Counted from the first letter of the stretch, positions 34,019-42,699 are shown. The stretch is DNA of 45,850 nt from Saprospira grandis DSM 2844 (GCF_000275825.1 NZ_JH719942.1:346380-392229), one strand, 5' to 3'. Made by a program: numbers and translations. Notes: generated from the sequence alone by a model not told the origin.

Positions 34019-34185
34019 GCCTAGGGACAAGCCCCTAGGCTAATCCAATGGAGTCAGCCCTGGCGAGGGCCTCCACTGCTGATATATAAGGTCTTGCTAA
34101 ATGATTATAGCAAAGGAGAATCTTATCCAAAGGCCCTCTTTAGAGGGCTGTCTGAAAAAGCTAGCCTAGGGGCTTGTCCCTAGGC
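34019..34185 (+). mobile_element. MITE-like element with 24-bp terminal inverted repeats, copy 1
   Basis: The left end GCCTAGGGACAAG-CCCCTAGGCTA and right end TAGCCTAGGGGC-TTGTCCCTAGGC are perfect inverted repeats of 24 bp, and each end is itself nearly palindromic. Interior blocks include ATCCAATGGAGTCAGCCCT and AGGGCTGTCTGAAAAAGC. It has no coding capacity. A relative in the opposite orientation lies at 42700-42861. Confidence 0.8.
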
Positions 34186-34299
34186 AGCAAAAGGGCCGCA
34201 CACAAAATCTTAAACAGTCTCTAATTCGGCCAATCATTGCTTAGCGGCTTGTTCTTCAACAACTCCACACAAAATTCAGCGATAAAAACAATTGCTATG

Positions 34300-34372
34300 C
34301 TTAGGGCCCTGGGCTGAAGCCCATGGTTGTGGGGCTGTGCAAACTGGCGGGCTAAAGCCCTTGTTTGCTATA
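34300..34372. repeat. REP-like palindromes (GGGCTGAAGCCC / GGGCTAAAGCCC)
   Basis: GCCCTGGGCTGAAGCCCATGG and GGGCTAAAGCCCTTGTTTGC occur within 70 bp, separated by a short A/G-rich spacer. The same hairpin pair recurs in 42090-42570. They resemble the GCTRAAGC-type REP sequences of other bacteria. Confidence 0.8.
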
Positions 34373-34408
34373 AATGATATGGGCCGATGGTTTCAACCCA
34401 GAGGTTCA

Positions 34409-34472
34409 AAAAAAATCCCCTCGAAGGAGGGGATGGCGATGATTCTATAGCCTAGGGCCTTGGCCCTAGGGA
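34409..34472. repeat. Hairpin block, inverted copy of 42004-42065
   Basis: It contains ATCCCCTCGAAGGAGGGGAT and CCTAGGGCCTTGGCCCTAGG palindromes. The reverse complement of the block, with minor changes, lies on the other side of the gene cluster. Confidence 0.82.
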
Positions 34473-34488
34473 TGGCCGAAGGCCAAAC

Positions 34489-34615
34489 GGCCTAGCGATG
34501 TGCAGCAGTGGCCTGCAGGGCCAGACCGAGCCGTCGCAGGCGGCGAAGGGCCGAGCGAATAGCGAGCTGCGAAACGTAGCGCCGCAAGGCGAAGCCGCAG
34601 CGGAGGCCCCAAAAA
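34489..34615 (+). repeat. GC-rich multi-hairpin intergenic repeat, copy 10
   Basis: The stems are TGGCCT-GCA-GGGCCA (one T-G pair) and GCCGTC-GCA-GGCGGC (one T-G pair). The third block is the GAGCGAATAGCGAGCTGCG variant shared with copy 2. It is preceded by GATGGCCGAAGGCCAAAC, a motif also found before copy 13. An ATG inside it (34498) is not a true gene start. Confidence 0.9.
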
Positions 34616-34671
34616 GAAATAAAAAAAAGCTTCATAAGCGCTATCTTTCGGTCTATACAAAAGCTTCTGTC

Positions 34672-35793
34672 ATGCCTTATTATCTTCTATTCCTTTGTCT
34701 TTTATTTTGGGCTTGCGGCTCAGAAAAGTTGGAGCCTGAGGTGGTTCCGGCCCTGCTTTATCAGTCGGCAGCGGATAGTTTGGCGGCGGTTAGGGATTGG
34801 CCGCTGCCCCCTGCGCCGAAGGATAGTTTTTGGTTGGCGGCGGTGGGGGATATTGTGCCGGGGACCAATCATCCGATGGTGCTTTTGCCGCCTCATTTGG
34901 GGCGGGATTTGATTGGGGAGCGGCTTCTGCCCTATTTGCAGGAGGCCGACCTTAGTTTTGGAAATTTTGAGACCGTTTTGCGGGATTCGGGCGGGCGGGC
35001 CAAGGCTTGTTATGATCCCAAAAGCTGCTTTCGCTTTCGTTTGCCCCCGGTTTATGTAAAGCCTTTTCAGCGGGCGGGTTTTGACATTTTGAATATTGCC
35101 AGCAATCATATGGATGATTTTGGGCGGGCTGACCGATTGAATACAGAGCGGCAATTGCAGGACATGGGATTTATGCCGGCGGGGTTGGCGCATCGGCCCT
35201 GTGTGTATTTTGTTCGGGCGGGTCGTTCTTGTGCATTTTGTGCTTTTTCGCCTTTTTATGGCAGCTTTAATATGAAAGATACGGCAGCGGTTCGGGCGCA
35301 AATTCGAAAAGCCAAGGCCAATTCGGAGCTCCTGATTGTTTCTTTACATGGGGGTGCGGAGGGGCCAGAATATCGGCATCAGCCCAAGGAAAAACCCGAG
35401 ATTTTTCTGGGTTTTAATCGGGGCAACCTCTATGAGACCGCCCATCTTTGCGTAGATGCGGGGGCCGACCTTATTATTGGGACGGGTCCGCATGTGAGTC
35501 GGGGCATGGAGCTCTACAAAGAGCGTTTGATTCTCTATAGTTTGGGGAATTTTTGCACCTACAGCTTTCGGATGAGTCGTTATGGCGCGCATGCGCCCCT
35601 GCTGCGGCTTGCTTTGGGGCGGGAGGGGCAATTTTTGGCGGGACAGATTATTCCCATTGTCCAAAAGCATGGGGGCATGCCTCGTTTGGACCCCAAAGGT
35701 TTGGCGATAGATGACTTAAGAGAGCTCAGCCGTTCGGATTTTCCGGAGAGTCGGTTGTGGATTCGGGAGGATGGTTGGTTTTTTAGGGAGTAG
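34672..35793 (+). CDS. CapA-family (PGA_cap) lipoprotein, poly-gamma-glutamate synthesis-like
   Basis: This 373-residue protein starts with a lipoprotein signal (LLFLCLLFWACGSE, lipid-modified Cys15). The metallophosphatase-like CapA domain shows WLAAVGDIVPG (about 53-63), LSFGNFETVLRDSGG (about 97-111), FDILNIASNHMDDFG (about 140-154), LIVSLHGGAEG (about 223-233) and ADLIIGTGPHVSRGMEL (about 265-281). CapA proteins are tied to capsule or poly-gamma-glutamate production in some bacteria, but many have unknown roles. No capB/capC lie nearby. The ATG at 34672 is used because the upstream in-frame extension is only translated repeat. Confidence 0.88.
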   Translation: MPYYLLFLCLLFWACGSEKLEPEVVPALLYQSAADSLAAVRDWPLPPAPKDSFWLAAVGDIVPGTNHPMVLLPPHLGRDLIGERLLPYLQEADLSFGNFETVLRDSGGRAKACYDPKSCFRFRLPPVYVKPFQRAGFDILNIASNHMDDFGRADRLNTERQLQDMGFMPAGLAHRPCVYFVRAGRSCAFCAFSPFYGSFNMKDTAAVRAQIRKAKANSELLIVSLHGGAEGPEYRHQPKEKPEIFLGFNRGNLYETAHLCVDAGADLIIGTGPHVSRGMELYKERLILYSLGNFCTYSFRMSRYGAHAPLLRLALGREGQFLAGQIIPIVQKHGGMPRLDPKGLAIDDLRELSRSDFPESRLWIREDGWFFRE

Positions 35794-35864
35794 GGGGGGA
35801 ATATTCTATCAAAATTTAATTGTAAATTTAGACACCTACATTTCACATAAAACCAATATTAAAC

Positions 35865-36965
35865 ATGAGTCTAACAAGGATTTTAAGAGACCCAAGGCGT
35901 AGATATTTAAAACAATGGTTTCGTTATTACTTCCCTAATCCAGGAACCCCTGAAGAATATACCATACAAGTAGAATCTAACACTAGCCATAAGGGACTTG
36001 TAGGAACTGCATTAGATTATCTTCTCCGATTCAATGTAGAACGAATTAACAAATCGATATCTACAAAACAAAAAACTTATTGGGTAGCCTACTTAGGATT
36101 ACAACAGTGTGAATTTACGCTAAGTACCTTTGCCAGAGTATCTAGGAGCGCTGTTATTGGCTACAAGTATGATAGAAGAGTAAATGCTTTAGAGTTTTAT
36201 CAATTACTTCTAGAGCGATTTGACCAAGCTTTAATTAACTATGGTGACTTTCTAATCAATGGAGAATATTCAAGAGCACTTCTTGGATCAGCTCTATTTT
36301 TAGCTAAACTAGACTTAGTTGTTAGAGCGGGATTTATTGATGCAACAATAGATGAAACAGAAGAAGATATAGTAGATGAACTAGAAATATTGATTAGTAA
36401 AGTATCCTGGGATTTTTTCAAGGCCAAAAAACAATATTTTTTAAATCCAAATTTTGGTAAAGCGTCCTCTTTTGTCGGCGGTGCAGATGCAGATTTAATT
36501 ATTGACAACACTCTTATAGACATAAAAACAACGCAAGAGCAAAAACTTTCAAGAGGTGATTTGAATCAAATAATTGGTTATTATATACTCTCCTTGTTTG
36601 GAAAAGTGAATGATGAGCAGAAACTTAAAATTGATAAAATTGCACTCTACTATGTTCGATACGACTACATGAGGGTATTCAATATATCAGACTTTTACTC
36701 TAAAAAAGAATTTAGAACGCGAGCAAAGGAATTTAAGCAGCTTGTAAAGGATCGTGAATTAAGCCTATTGAGTAAAGATCAACTTCTTAAAATTGGAGTA
36801 TATAAAATCTCTAAAAGAAATTTTAAATGTCCCTATTGTAAAAGTCCTCATTTCACAAAAAGAAAATCCAATACAAGCAGTTACTACTACAAATGTGCGG
36901 CTTGTAAAAGACAATTCTCCTCATCAATAAACGTCCCCTCAAATCCCCCCCAACAAAAAAAATAA
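35865..36965 (+). CDS. Unrecognised protein with PD-(D/E)XK-like core and C-terminal zinc ribbon
   Basis: This 366-residue protein matches no named family that I know. Residues about 205-225 read GGADADLIIDNTLIDIKTT, in which Asp210 and D219-I-K221 fit the D...(D/E)xK strands of a PD-(D/E)XK nuclease. A zinc ribbon follows at about 322-350 (CPYC ... CAAC, Cys322, 325, 344, 347). The N-terminal 200 residues are helical and basic at the start (TRILRDPRRRYLKQWFRYY). Codon use is distinctly AT-rich, unlike the GC-richer gene before it, which points to recent acquisition. It is a single gene between a CapA-like gene and repeat-rich DNA. A DNA-targeting role, perhaps defence, is inference. Confidence 0.7.
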   Translation: MSLTRILRDPRRRYLKQWFRYYFPNPGTPEEYTIQVESNTSHKGLVGTALDYLLRFNVERINKSISTKQKTYWVAYLGLQQCEFTLSTFARVSRSAVIGYKYDRRVNALEFYQLLLERFDQALINYGDFLINGEYSRALLGSALFLAKLDLVVRAGFIDATIDETEEDIVDELEILISKVSWDFFKAKKQYFLNPNFGKASSFVGGADADLIIDNTLIDIKTTQEQKLSRGDLNQIIGYYILSLFGKVNDEQKLKIDKIALYYVRYDYMRVFNISDFYSKKEFRTRAKEFKQLVKDRELSLLSKDQLLKIGVYKISKRNFKCPYCKSPHFTKRKSNTSSYYYKCAACKRQFSSSINVPSNPPQQKK

Positions 36966-37000
36966 TCCTCCGCCATTTCCAAAAAGATGGTTGTACCTTA
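36964..37000. repeat. 37-bp direct repeat, left copy
   Basis: AATCCTCCGCCATTTCC followed by AAAAAGATGGTTGTACCTTA recurs at 39888-39924 with two mismatches. The core CCAT...ATGG can form a small hairpin. The pair flanks the SDR/AraC/membrane-protein module. The rest of 37001-37208 shows nothing recognisable. Confidence 0.85.
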
Positions 37001-37208
37001 CTTTGGGATCTTGCGGCTGTCTAGTCAGGATACTTTGGTGCTGAGAGTGGGTTAGTGGGGCGCAAAATTATGGCTGCAGGCCAAAGTGCGGCTAAATGTT
37101 CGCTAAGCTGTTTCGAAATTGGCTGTGGGTTTCAAGCGGCAGCTCCCTAACCATCAAGAAAAACTAGCCGCCGAAGAAGAAACTTAAGCTGGAAAAAGAC
37201 AGATGAGC

Positions 37209-37338
37209 GGCCTAGCGATGTGCAAGGGGGCGGCGAAGCCGCAGACCCAAGCCGCCGCAGGCGGCTGCAGGGCCGAGCAGACCTGCGAGCCCTGAAACGT
37301 AGCGCCGCAAGGCGAAGCCGCGGCGGAGGCCCCAAAAA
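37209..37338 (+). repeat. GC-rich multi-hairpin intergenic repeat, copy 11
   Basis: The stems are GCGGC-GAA-GCCGC and AGCCGCC-GCA-GGCGGCT, with the conserved GAGCAGACCTGCGAG block and AACGTAGCGCC segment. It ends about 79 bp before the SDR start. Confidence 0.9.
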
Positions 37339-37387
37339 GTATAACAATTGCGAAATCTTGTATAAGGTAAATAGATCTTATTCGTCT

Positions 37388-37395
37388 TATTTTTG
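37388..37395 (+). promoter_or_regulatory. Likely Bacteroidota promoter for the SDR/AraC module
   Basis: TATTTTTG (matching TAnnTTTG) lies 22 bp before the SDR start codon, with a CTTG about 20 bp upstream in the -33 position. Confidence 0.48.
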
Positions 37396-37416
37396 TAGCG
37401 GACAAAATTAAAAACG

Positions 37417-38370
37417 ATGAGTATGAAAAATCCATTTGGAAAAAAAGGCTGGACTCCCGAGAGAATAAAAGACTTGAGTGGGAAAACATTTGTAATCACG
37501 GGGACTACCAGCGGAACTGGTTTTGAGGCAGCTCGAATTCTTTTATCGAAGGGGGCTAAAGTAGTTATGTTGAACAGGAACCCTCAAAAAGCCGCTGATA
37601 CGATTGCCAAGTTAAAAGAAGTAGTTGGGAATAAAATTGATGTAATTAACATTATCATGGACTTGGGTATTCAAGATAGTGTAAAAAAAGCAGCGGCTGA
37701 AGTTTTAGAACAGGCAGACCGCATTGATGCTTTAATGTGTAATGCTGCGATTGCGCAAACGCCCAAAAGAAAGGTCACTCAAGAAGGCTGGGAGTTACAA
37801 ATGGGGGTAAACTACTTTGGGCACTTCACACTACAGGCATTATTGTTCCCATTGATTGAGCAGTCGAAAGGGCGCATTGTAGCCGTTGGTAGTATGGGCT
37901 ACAATATGGGGTTAAAAACCATTAAGTTTAACGATTTGAATTGGGAAAAAGACTATACCCCCAACAGTGCCTACAGTCAAAGTAAACTAGCGCAAATCAT
38001 GTCGATCTATGAGTTGAATGACCGATTAAAAGCTGCTGGAAAATCTGATATAAAAGCCTATGCTTGTCATCCGGGTTCTTCTAGAACTTCACTAATTTCG
38101 ACCAACGGTAGCTTTCTTATGAACCTGATTTTTAACATTATGAAATTAACACCACTGACACAGGCTGCCGAAAATGGTGCTTATCCAGAACTAATGTGTG
38201 CTACAGAAGAGAACCTAGATGTAACTGGGTTTTATGGTCCTACGAGTAGAGGCAACTTTGTTGGTCCTGTTGGGCCCCATGAAATTAAGTCGCATGCAAA
38301 AGACAAGGCTGTTATGCAACGATTATGGGATCTATCTGAAAAAGAAACAGGCCTAAGTTGGAAAATATAA
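37417..38370 (+). CDS. Short-chain dehydrogenase/reductase (SDR)
   Basis: This 317-residue classical-to-extended SDR resembles retinol dehydrogenase/protochlorophyllide-reductase-like proteins. The cofactor motif is VITGTTSGTGFEAAR (about 27-41, TGxxxGTG), followed by KVVMLNRNPQKAADT. Structural NAA is in MCNAAIAQT (about 108-116). The catalytic Ser is in VAVGSMGY and the YxxxK pair in AYSQSKLAQ (about 185-193). The C-terminal part (ENLDVTGFYGPTSRGNFVGP) is typical of the subgroup. Arginine-like residues after the cofactor strand (LNRN) suggest NADPH. It lies 59 bp upstream of an AraC-family regulator that likely controls it. Confidence 0.9.
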   Translation: MSMKNPFGKKGWTPERIKDLSGKTFVITGTTSGTGFEAARILLSKGAKVVMLNRNPQKAADTIAKLKEVVGNKIDVINIIMDLGIQDSVKKAAAEVLEQADRIDALMCNAAIAQTPKRKVTQEGWELQMGVNYFGHFTLQALLFPLIEQSKGRIVAVGSMGYNMGLKTIKFNDLNWEKDYTPNSAYSQSKLAQIMSIYELNDRLKAAGKSDIKAYACHPGSSRTSLISTNGSFLMNLIFNIMKLTPLTQAAENGAYPELMCATEENLDVTGFYGPTSRGNFVGPVGPHEIKSHAKDKAVMQRLWDLSEKETGLSWKI

Positions 38371-38429
38371 GCATCTAGTAAAATGCGCAAAAGGGAACGT
38401 CCGTATTAGCCATAAAGCAACAGAGAACT

Positions 38430-39341
38430 ATGCTACACTTTAAAACCTTATCAGCCTATTTAGATTACTTAGGGCTGCCACAAGCAGAGCACCCTATGTT
38501 TAGTGTATTCCAGGCAAAAGGCGAGGGCTATTTGCCTTGCCCAAGAGAGTCATCTCCGCCTATTACTAACGATTGCTATTCGATTAGTTTAAAGAAGTTT
38601 GTGAAAGGTGAGCTAAACTACGGACGCACCAAATATGATTTTACAAATGGTGCTTTAGTCTTTATTGCACCAAGACAAGTATTGCAGTGGGACAACAGTA
38701 TCGTATTTGAGCAAAAAGGATTTTCGATAAATTTCCATGAAGACTTTTTGAAGGGGAGTTCATTAGCTCATCAAATAAAAAAGTACAGCTTCTTCTCCTA
38801 CTCTACCAATGAATCTTTGCACCTTTCTCCAAAAGAAGAAAAACAGATCGAGTCAATTGTCGAAAATATTGAGTTAGAATACCTAAACAACCAAGATATC
38901 TTCAGTAAAGATATTATCATCTCGCTGCTAGACAGCCTACTAAAATATGCTAATCGCTATTACGAAAGGCAGTTTATAAACCGTAAAGAAATTTCTAGCT
39001 CCCTATTGGAGCAATTTCAGGAGCATTTGACTAGCTATTTTGAATCTGGACAGTTGCAGGAGAAGGGGCTCCCTAGTATTAGGGAAATTGCAGATGAAAT
39101 GTCTGTTTCTCAACGCTATTTAAGTGACAGCCTAAAAAAGGTAACGGGTAAAAGCACGATTGAGCATATACACTTGCATATAGTGGATGAAGCTAAAAAC
39201 ATTTTACTGCAACCCAATAAAACAATTGCCGAGGTGGCCTATGAATTAGGGTTTGAATATCCCCCCTATTTTTCAAGGTTGTTTAAAAATAAAGAAGGCA
39301 TAAGCCCTAGCGAATACAGAAAAAAATACAAACTAAACTAA
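38430..39341 (+). CDS. AraC family transcriptional regulator
   Basis: This 303-residue regulator has a ligand-binding-like N-terminal domain (about 1-180) and a C-terminal AraC DNA-binding domain (about 205-300) with two helix-turn-helix motifs: IREIADEMSVSQRYLSDSL (about 220-238) and IAEVAYELGFEYPPYFSRLF (about 269-288), then GISPSEYRKKY. It probably regulates the SDR gene upstream in response to a small molecule, and the pair may be an inducible reductase system. A putative inner-membrane protein gene starts 1 bp after its stop codon, implying cotranscription. Confidence 0.92.
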   Translation: MLHFKTLSAYLDYLGLPQAEHPMFSVFQAKGEGYLPCPRESSPPITNDCYSISLKKFVKGELNYGRTKYDFTNGALVFIAPRQVLQWDNSIVFEQKGFSINFHEDFLKGSSLAHQIKKYSFFSYSTNESLHLSPKEEKQIESIVENIELEYLNNQDIFSKDIIISLLDSLLKYANRYYERQFINRKEISSSLLEQFQEHLTSYFESGQLQEKGLPSIREIADEMSVSQRYLSDSLKKVTGKSTIEHIHLHIVDEAKNILLQPNKTIAEVAYELGFEYPPYFSRLFKNKEGISPSEYRKKYKLN

Positions 39342-39342
39342 A

Positions 39343-39846
39343 ATGGACCTATTAAAACTGGCCTTGGACTGGGCAAAGTCCGAAGTGTTTTCAACTCGCT
39401 TTTTCATCTTTTTTGCCCTGGGGTTTTTAATCAGCAGTATTGGGTTTTGGCAATTGGGAAAAACCGATTTAGCCAGGGCGTATATTATCCCGACCCTAGT
39501 CGCTGGTATATTACTTCTCATTATTGGTGGTGGCCTCAACTATACCAATATTCAAAGAGTTAAACAATTTGAAACGCATTTCAATACAGATCCACAGGAC
39601 TTTCAACAATCTGAGATAAAACGTACAGAAGGCACACTTAAGGAATATACCATTGTATTTAAAGTCATCCCAATTCTTATTATGCTGGCTGCCGGTCTAA
39701 TGCTGCTAACTAATTCACCAACTTCGAGGGCGATTAGTATAACCACTGTTGCTATGCTAACTGTTATTTTGCTAATTGACGGAACAGCTTACTCGAGAAT
39801 GGAGAGCTATCATAAGAAGTTGACAACAATAATTTTGCAAAAATAA
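39343..39846 (+). CDS. Hypothetical membrane protein with four predicted helices
   Basis: This 167-residue protein has hydrophobic segments at about 19-38 (FFIFFALGFLISSIGFWQLG), 44-65 (IIPTLVAGILLLIIGGGLNY), 104-122 (VIPILIMLAAGLMLLT) and 131-150 (ISITTVAMLTVILLIDGTAY). Between helices 2 and 3 is a soluble loop of about 35 residues. No family is recognised. It follows the AraC gene without a gap and lies inside the segment bounded by the 37-bp direct repeats. The gene may have moved with the SDR/AraC module. Confidence 0.72.
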   Translation: MDLLKLALDWAKSEVFSTRFFIFFALGFLISSIGFWQLGKTDLARAYIIPTLVAGILLLIIGGGLNYTNIQRVKQFETHFNTDPQDFQQSEIKRTEGTLKEYTIVFKVIPILIMLAAGLMLLTNSPTSRAISITTVAMLTVILLIDGTAYSRMESYHKKLTTIILQK

Positions 39847-39887
39847 TTTATGGCCCTAGGATCCAGAAGATCTTTGCTTTTCTCTAC

Positions 39888-39924
39888 AATCCTCCCCCAT
39901 TTCCAAAAAGATGGTTGTATCTTA
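39888..39924. repeat. 37-bp direct repeat, right copy
   Basis: It matches 36964-37000 in the same orientation with two differences (C for G and T for C in the compared blocks). It lies 32 bp before the M3 peptidase start. Confidence 0.85.
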
Positions 39925-39955
39925 GTATTCTTCCTCACTCCACACAACCATAAAT

Positions 39956-41644
39956 ATGCAATTTAAAGACTTTCCCTATCAGCGCCCAGAGCTGGAGCAG
40001 ATCAAAAGCGAATACCAGGCCCTCATCACGGCCTTTGAGGCGGCCCCTACGGCCCAAGATGCCATAGCCATTCGGCAGCAGATTTTAGATACGAGCTTGC
40101 GCTTTAGTGGTCCTTATAATCTGGCTTCGGTTCGCCATTCTATTGATACTCGCGATGCTTTTTATCAGGAAGAGAAGAGCTTTTTCAATCAGGCGGCCCC
40201 AGAACTTTCGGCTTTGTCTAATGCCTTTAGCAAAGCGCTTTTGGCCTCTCCGCATAAGGCCGAAATGGCCGAGCAGTTGGGCCAGCATCTCTTCAATTTA
40301 GAGGAGATGGCCCTCAAAACCTTTCAGCCCGAAATCATTGAGGACCTCAAAGAGCAAAACCGTCTTTCTACTCGCTATCAAGAGATTAAGGCGCAGGCCC
40401 AAATCGAATTTGAGGGCGAAACCTACAATCTTTCTACCCTCAGCCCCCTAGAACTCTCTACCGATAGAGCCCGGCGCAAAGGCGCCCAAACGGCCAAATG
40501 GGAGTACTATGATAGTATCTCGGAAGAGGTAGAAGATATTTTTGACCAGCTTGTCAAGCTGCGCCACAAAATGGCCCAAAAGCTGGGCTATGAGAATTAT
40601 ATCGAGCTCGGTTATGCCCGCATGGCCCGCAGCGATTATGGTCCCCAAGAGGTGGCTAAATTCCGCAAGCAGATTGAGGAGCAGGTGGTGCCCCTGGCCC
40701 AAACCCTCTACAAAAAACAAGCGGAACGCATCGGTATCGATAAGATGGAGTTCTACGATTTTGCCCTAGAGTTTTTGGATGGCAACCCTACGCCCAAAGG
40801 CGATGCAGACTGGATGGTCCAACAGGCTGATCAAATGTATAGCGAGCTGTCTGCAGAAACAAAGGAGTTTTTCCGCTTTATGCAGGACAAAGGCCTGCTC
40901 GAGCTAGCTTCCAAAGATGGCAAACGAAATGGCGGCTATTGCACTTATTTCCGCGAACATCAGGCGCCCTTTATTTTCTCCAATTTTAATGGTAGCGCCC
41001 ACGATTTCACGGTCCTTACCCATGAGGCGGGCCACGCTTTCCAATGCTACCTAACAGGCCGCTCTGGAGCCGATCCCGACTACATTTGGCCCACTTATGA
41101 GGCCTGCGAAATTCACTCGATGAGTATGGAGTTCTTTAGCTGGCCTTGGGTCGAGCAGTTCTTCAAAGAGGATAGCGAAAAATTCAAATTGGCCCACCTT
41201 GGCGGAGCCGTCACCTTTTTGCCCTATGGCGCTGCTGTCGACGAGTTTCAGCACTTAGTCTATGAACATCCAGAATGGACGCCCGCCCAACGCAATGCCG
41301 CTTGGCTAGAGCTAGAAGAGCGCTATATGCCCCATCTCAAATCAAGCGAATCGGGACAGCCCTTTTTGCAAAGAGGCGGCTACTGGCAGCGCCAAACGCA
41401 TATTTTTGCCAGCCCTTTTTATTATATTGATTATGTTTTGGCCCAAATTTGCGCCTTTCAGTTTTGGGATCGCCAACTTCAGGCGCCCGAAAAAGCTTGG
41501 AGCGATTACATCAAACTTTGCGAAACTGGTGGCCGCCATTCTTTCCTCAAATTATTGGAAATCGCCGATTTACAATCGCCATTTTTGCCCGATACCGTAG
41601 AAAAAGCCCTGCGCCCCGTCAGAGCCTTTTTGGCCCAAAAATAA
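39956..41644 (+). CDS. M3 family oligoendopeptidase
   Basis: This 562-residue zinc peptidase is of the M3 family (PepF/oligoendopeptidase type), which degrades short peptides in the cytoplasm. The zinc-binding HEAGH lies in VLTHEAGHAFQCYLTG (about 353-368, His356, Glu357, His360), and a third ligand Glu is expected in EACEIHSMSMEFF (about 381-393). The C-terminal block SPFYYIDYVLAQICAFQFW is diagnostic. Length matches the family. It has no signal peptide. The gene is isolated between the 37-bp direct repeat upstream and repeat copy 12 downstream. Confidence 0.94.
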   Translation: MQFKDFPYQRPELEQIKSEYQALITAFEAAPTAQDAIAIRQQILDTSLRFSGPYNLASVRHSIDTRDAFYQEEKSFFNQAAPELSALSNAFSKALLASPHKAEMAEQLGQHLFNLEEMALKTFQPEIIEDLKEQNRLSTRYQEIKAQAQIEFEGETYNLSTLSPLELSTDRARRKGAQTAKWEYYDSISEEVEDIFDQLVKLRHKMAQKLGYENYIELGYARMARSDYGPQEVAKFRKQIEEQVVPLAQTLYKKQAERIGIDKMEFYDFALEFLDGNPTPKGDADWMVQQADQMYSELSAETKEFFRFMQDKGLLELASKDGKRNGGYCTYFREHQAPFIFSNFNGSAHDFTVLTHEAGHAFQCYLTGRSGADPDYIWPTYEACEIHSMSMEFFSWPWVEQFFKEDSEKFKLAHLGGAVTFLPYGAAVDEFQHLVYEHPEWTPAQRNAAWLELEERYMPHLKSSESGQPFLQRGGYWQRQTHIFASPFYYIDYVLAQICAFQFWDRQLQAPEKAWSDYIKLCETGGRHSFLKLLEIADLQSPFLPDTVEKALRPVRAFLAQK

Positions 41645-41691
41645 ATAATGACTGAACTAGAGCTGCCGTTTTTTTGGTGGCTCTTTTTTTC

Positions 41692-41812
41692 TTTTTTTGG
41701 GGCCTGCCGCCTTTGGCGGCCGGGCCCTTTCAGGGCTCGCAGGTCTGCTCGGCCCTGCGGGCTTCGCCCTTGGTCTGCCGCTGCGCGGCACCCTTGCAGG
41801 CCCCTAGGCCAA
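41692..41812 (-). repeat. GC-rich multi-hairpin intergenic repeat, copy 12
   Basis: Minus-strand stems are TGCCGC-GCA-GCGGCA, GGGC-GAA-GCCC and GCCGCC-AAA-GGCGGC. The GC-rich tail continues to about 41851 with another GGCGGC-TTC-GCCGCC palindrome. Confidence 0.9.
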
Positions 41813-42003
41813 GTCGCTTCGCTCCTTTGCGGCGGCTTCGCCGCCTGCTAGCCGTGGCTGCAGGTTAAAACCAGCAGCCATACAACAACCCCGTTCAACG
41901 TCTATACTGCGGAAGAGGATTTAAATCCTCTACCAATAAAAACAAGGGGTATATTTATCATCCGAAATTTTAGTTATAAATTTCCCCATAAATTTCATAA
42001 TAA

Positions 42004-42065
42004 CCCTAGGGCCAAGGCCCTAGGCTATCGAAAAAATCGCCATCCCCTCATACGAGGGGATTTTC
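42004..42065. repeat. Hairpin block, inverted copy of 34409-34472
   Basis: It carries CCTAGGGCCAAGGCCCTAGG and ATCCCCTCATACGAGGGGAT. Same content and order as the left copy when read on the other strand. Confidence 0.82.
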
Positions 42066-42089
42066 TGTTTCACTAGGCTCCATCAGCAA

Positions 42090-42570
42090 AGAAGGGCTTT
42101 AGCCCGCCAGTTTGCATAGACCCGCAACCATGGGCTTTAGCCCATGGCAGAAAAGGCGAGCTCCTAGAATCTTTAATTAAGCTTAGTCAACAGCGGCTAT
42201 GCTTAGCGCCCTGGGCTGAAGCCCAGGGTTGTAGACTTGAGCGAACTAGCGGACTAAAGTCCTTGTTCGCTTTTTCTACTTGTAGCTTTCCATTAAGCTT
42301 CAGCCCAAAACTACCTAGCCACTAAAAAACGCTTTCTTTATCTCTTATCTCTCCTTTTTCAAAAAACCCCAGAAAAAGTTGAGGGACTAATAGGCGGCTA
42401 TGCTTACCGCCCTGGGCTGAAGCCCAGGGTTGTTACCTGAGCGAAGAGCGGACTAAAGTCCTTGTTCGCTTTTTCTACTTGTAGCTTTCCATTAAGCTTA
42501 TTACCTGAGCGAAGAGCGGACTAAAGTCCTTGTTCGCTTTTTCTACTTGTAGCTTTCCATTAAGCTTCAG
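42090..42570. repeat. REP-like palindrome cluster with a ~100-bp direct repeat
   Basis: Hairpins GGGCTTTAGCCC, CTGGGCTGAAGCCCAG and GGACTAAAGTCC recur. A longer unit (CCCTGGGCTGAAGCCCAGGG to the TTCCATTAAGCTT end) occurs at about 42207-42299 and 42410-42500, and its second half repeats again at about 42500-42567. A further inexact block (CACTAAAA... to GTTGAGGGACTAATA) occurs twice at about 42320-42392 and 42594-42660. No coding capacity is apparent. Confidence 0.85.
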
Positions 42571-42699
42571 CCCATGGCCCCAAAACTACCCAGCCACTAA
42601 AAGACGTTTTCTTTATCTCTCCTTTTTCAAAACTCTCAAGAAAAAGTTGAGGGACTAATAAATGGGCGTATTTAAAATTTTGTGTCTGCCCTTCTTGCT

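Noticed and set aside
34720-35301. Minus-strand ORF of 193 residues opposite the CapA-like gene
   Set aside because: The composition is Arg/Pro/His-rich shadow sequence, and the sense strand has clear CapA motifs.
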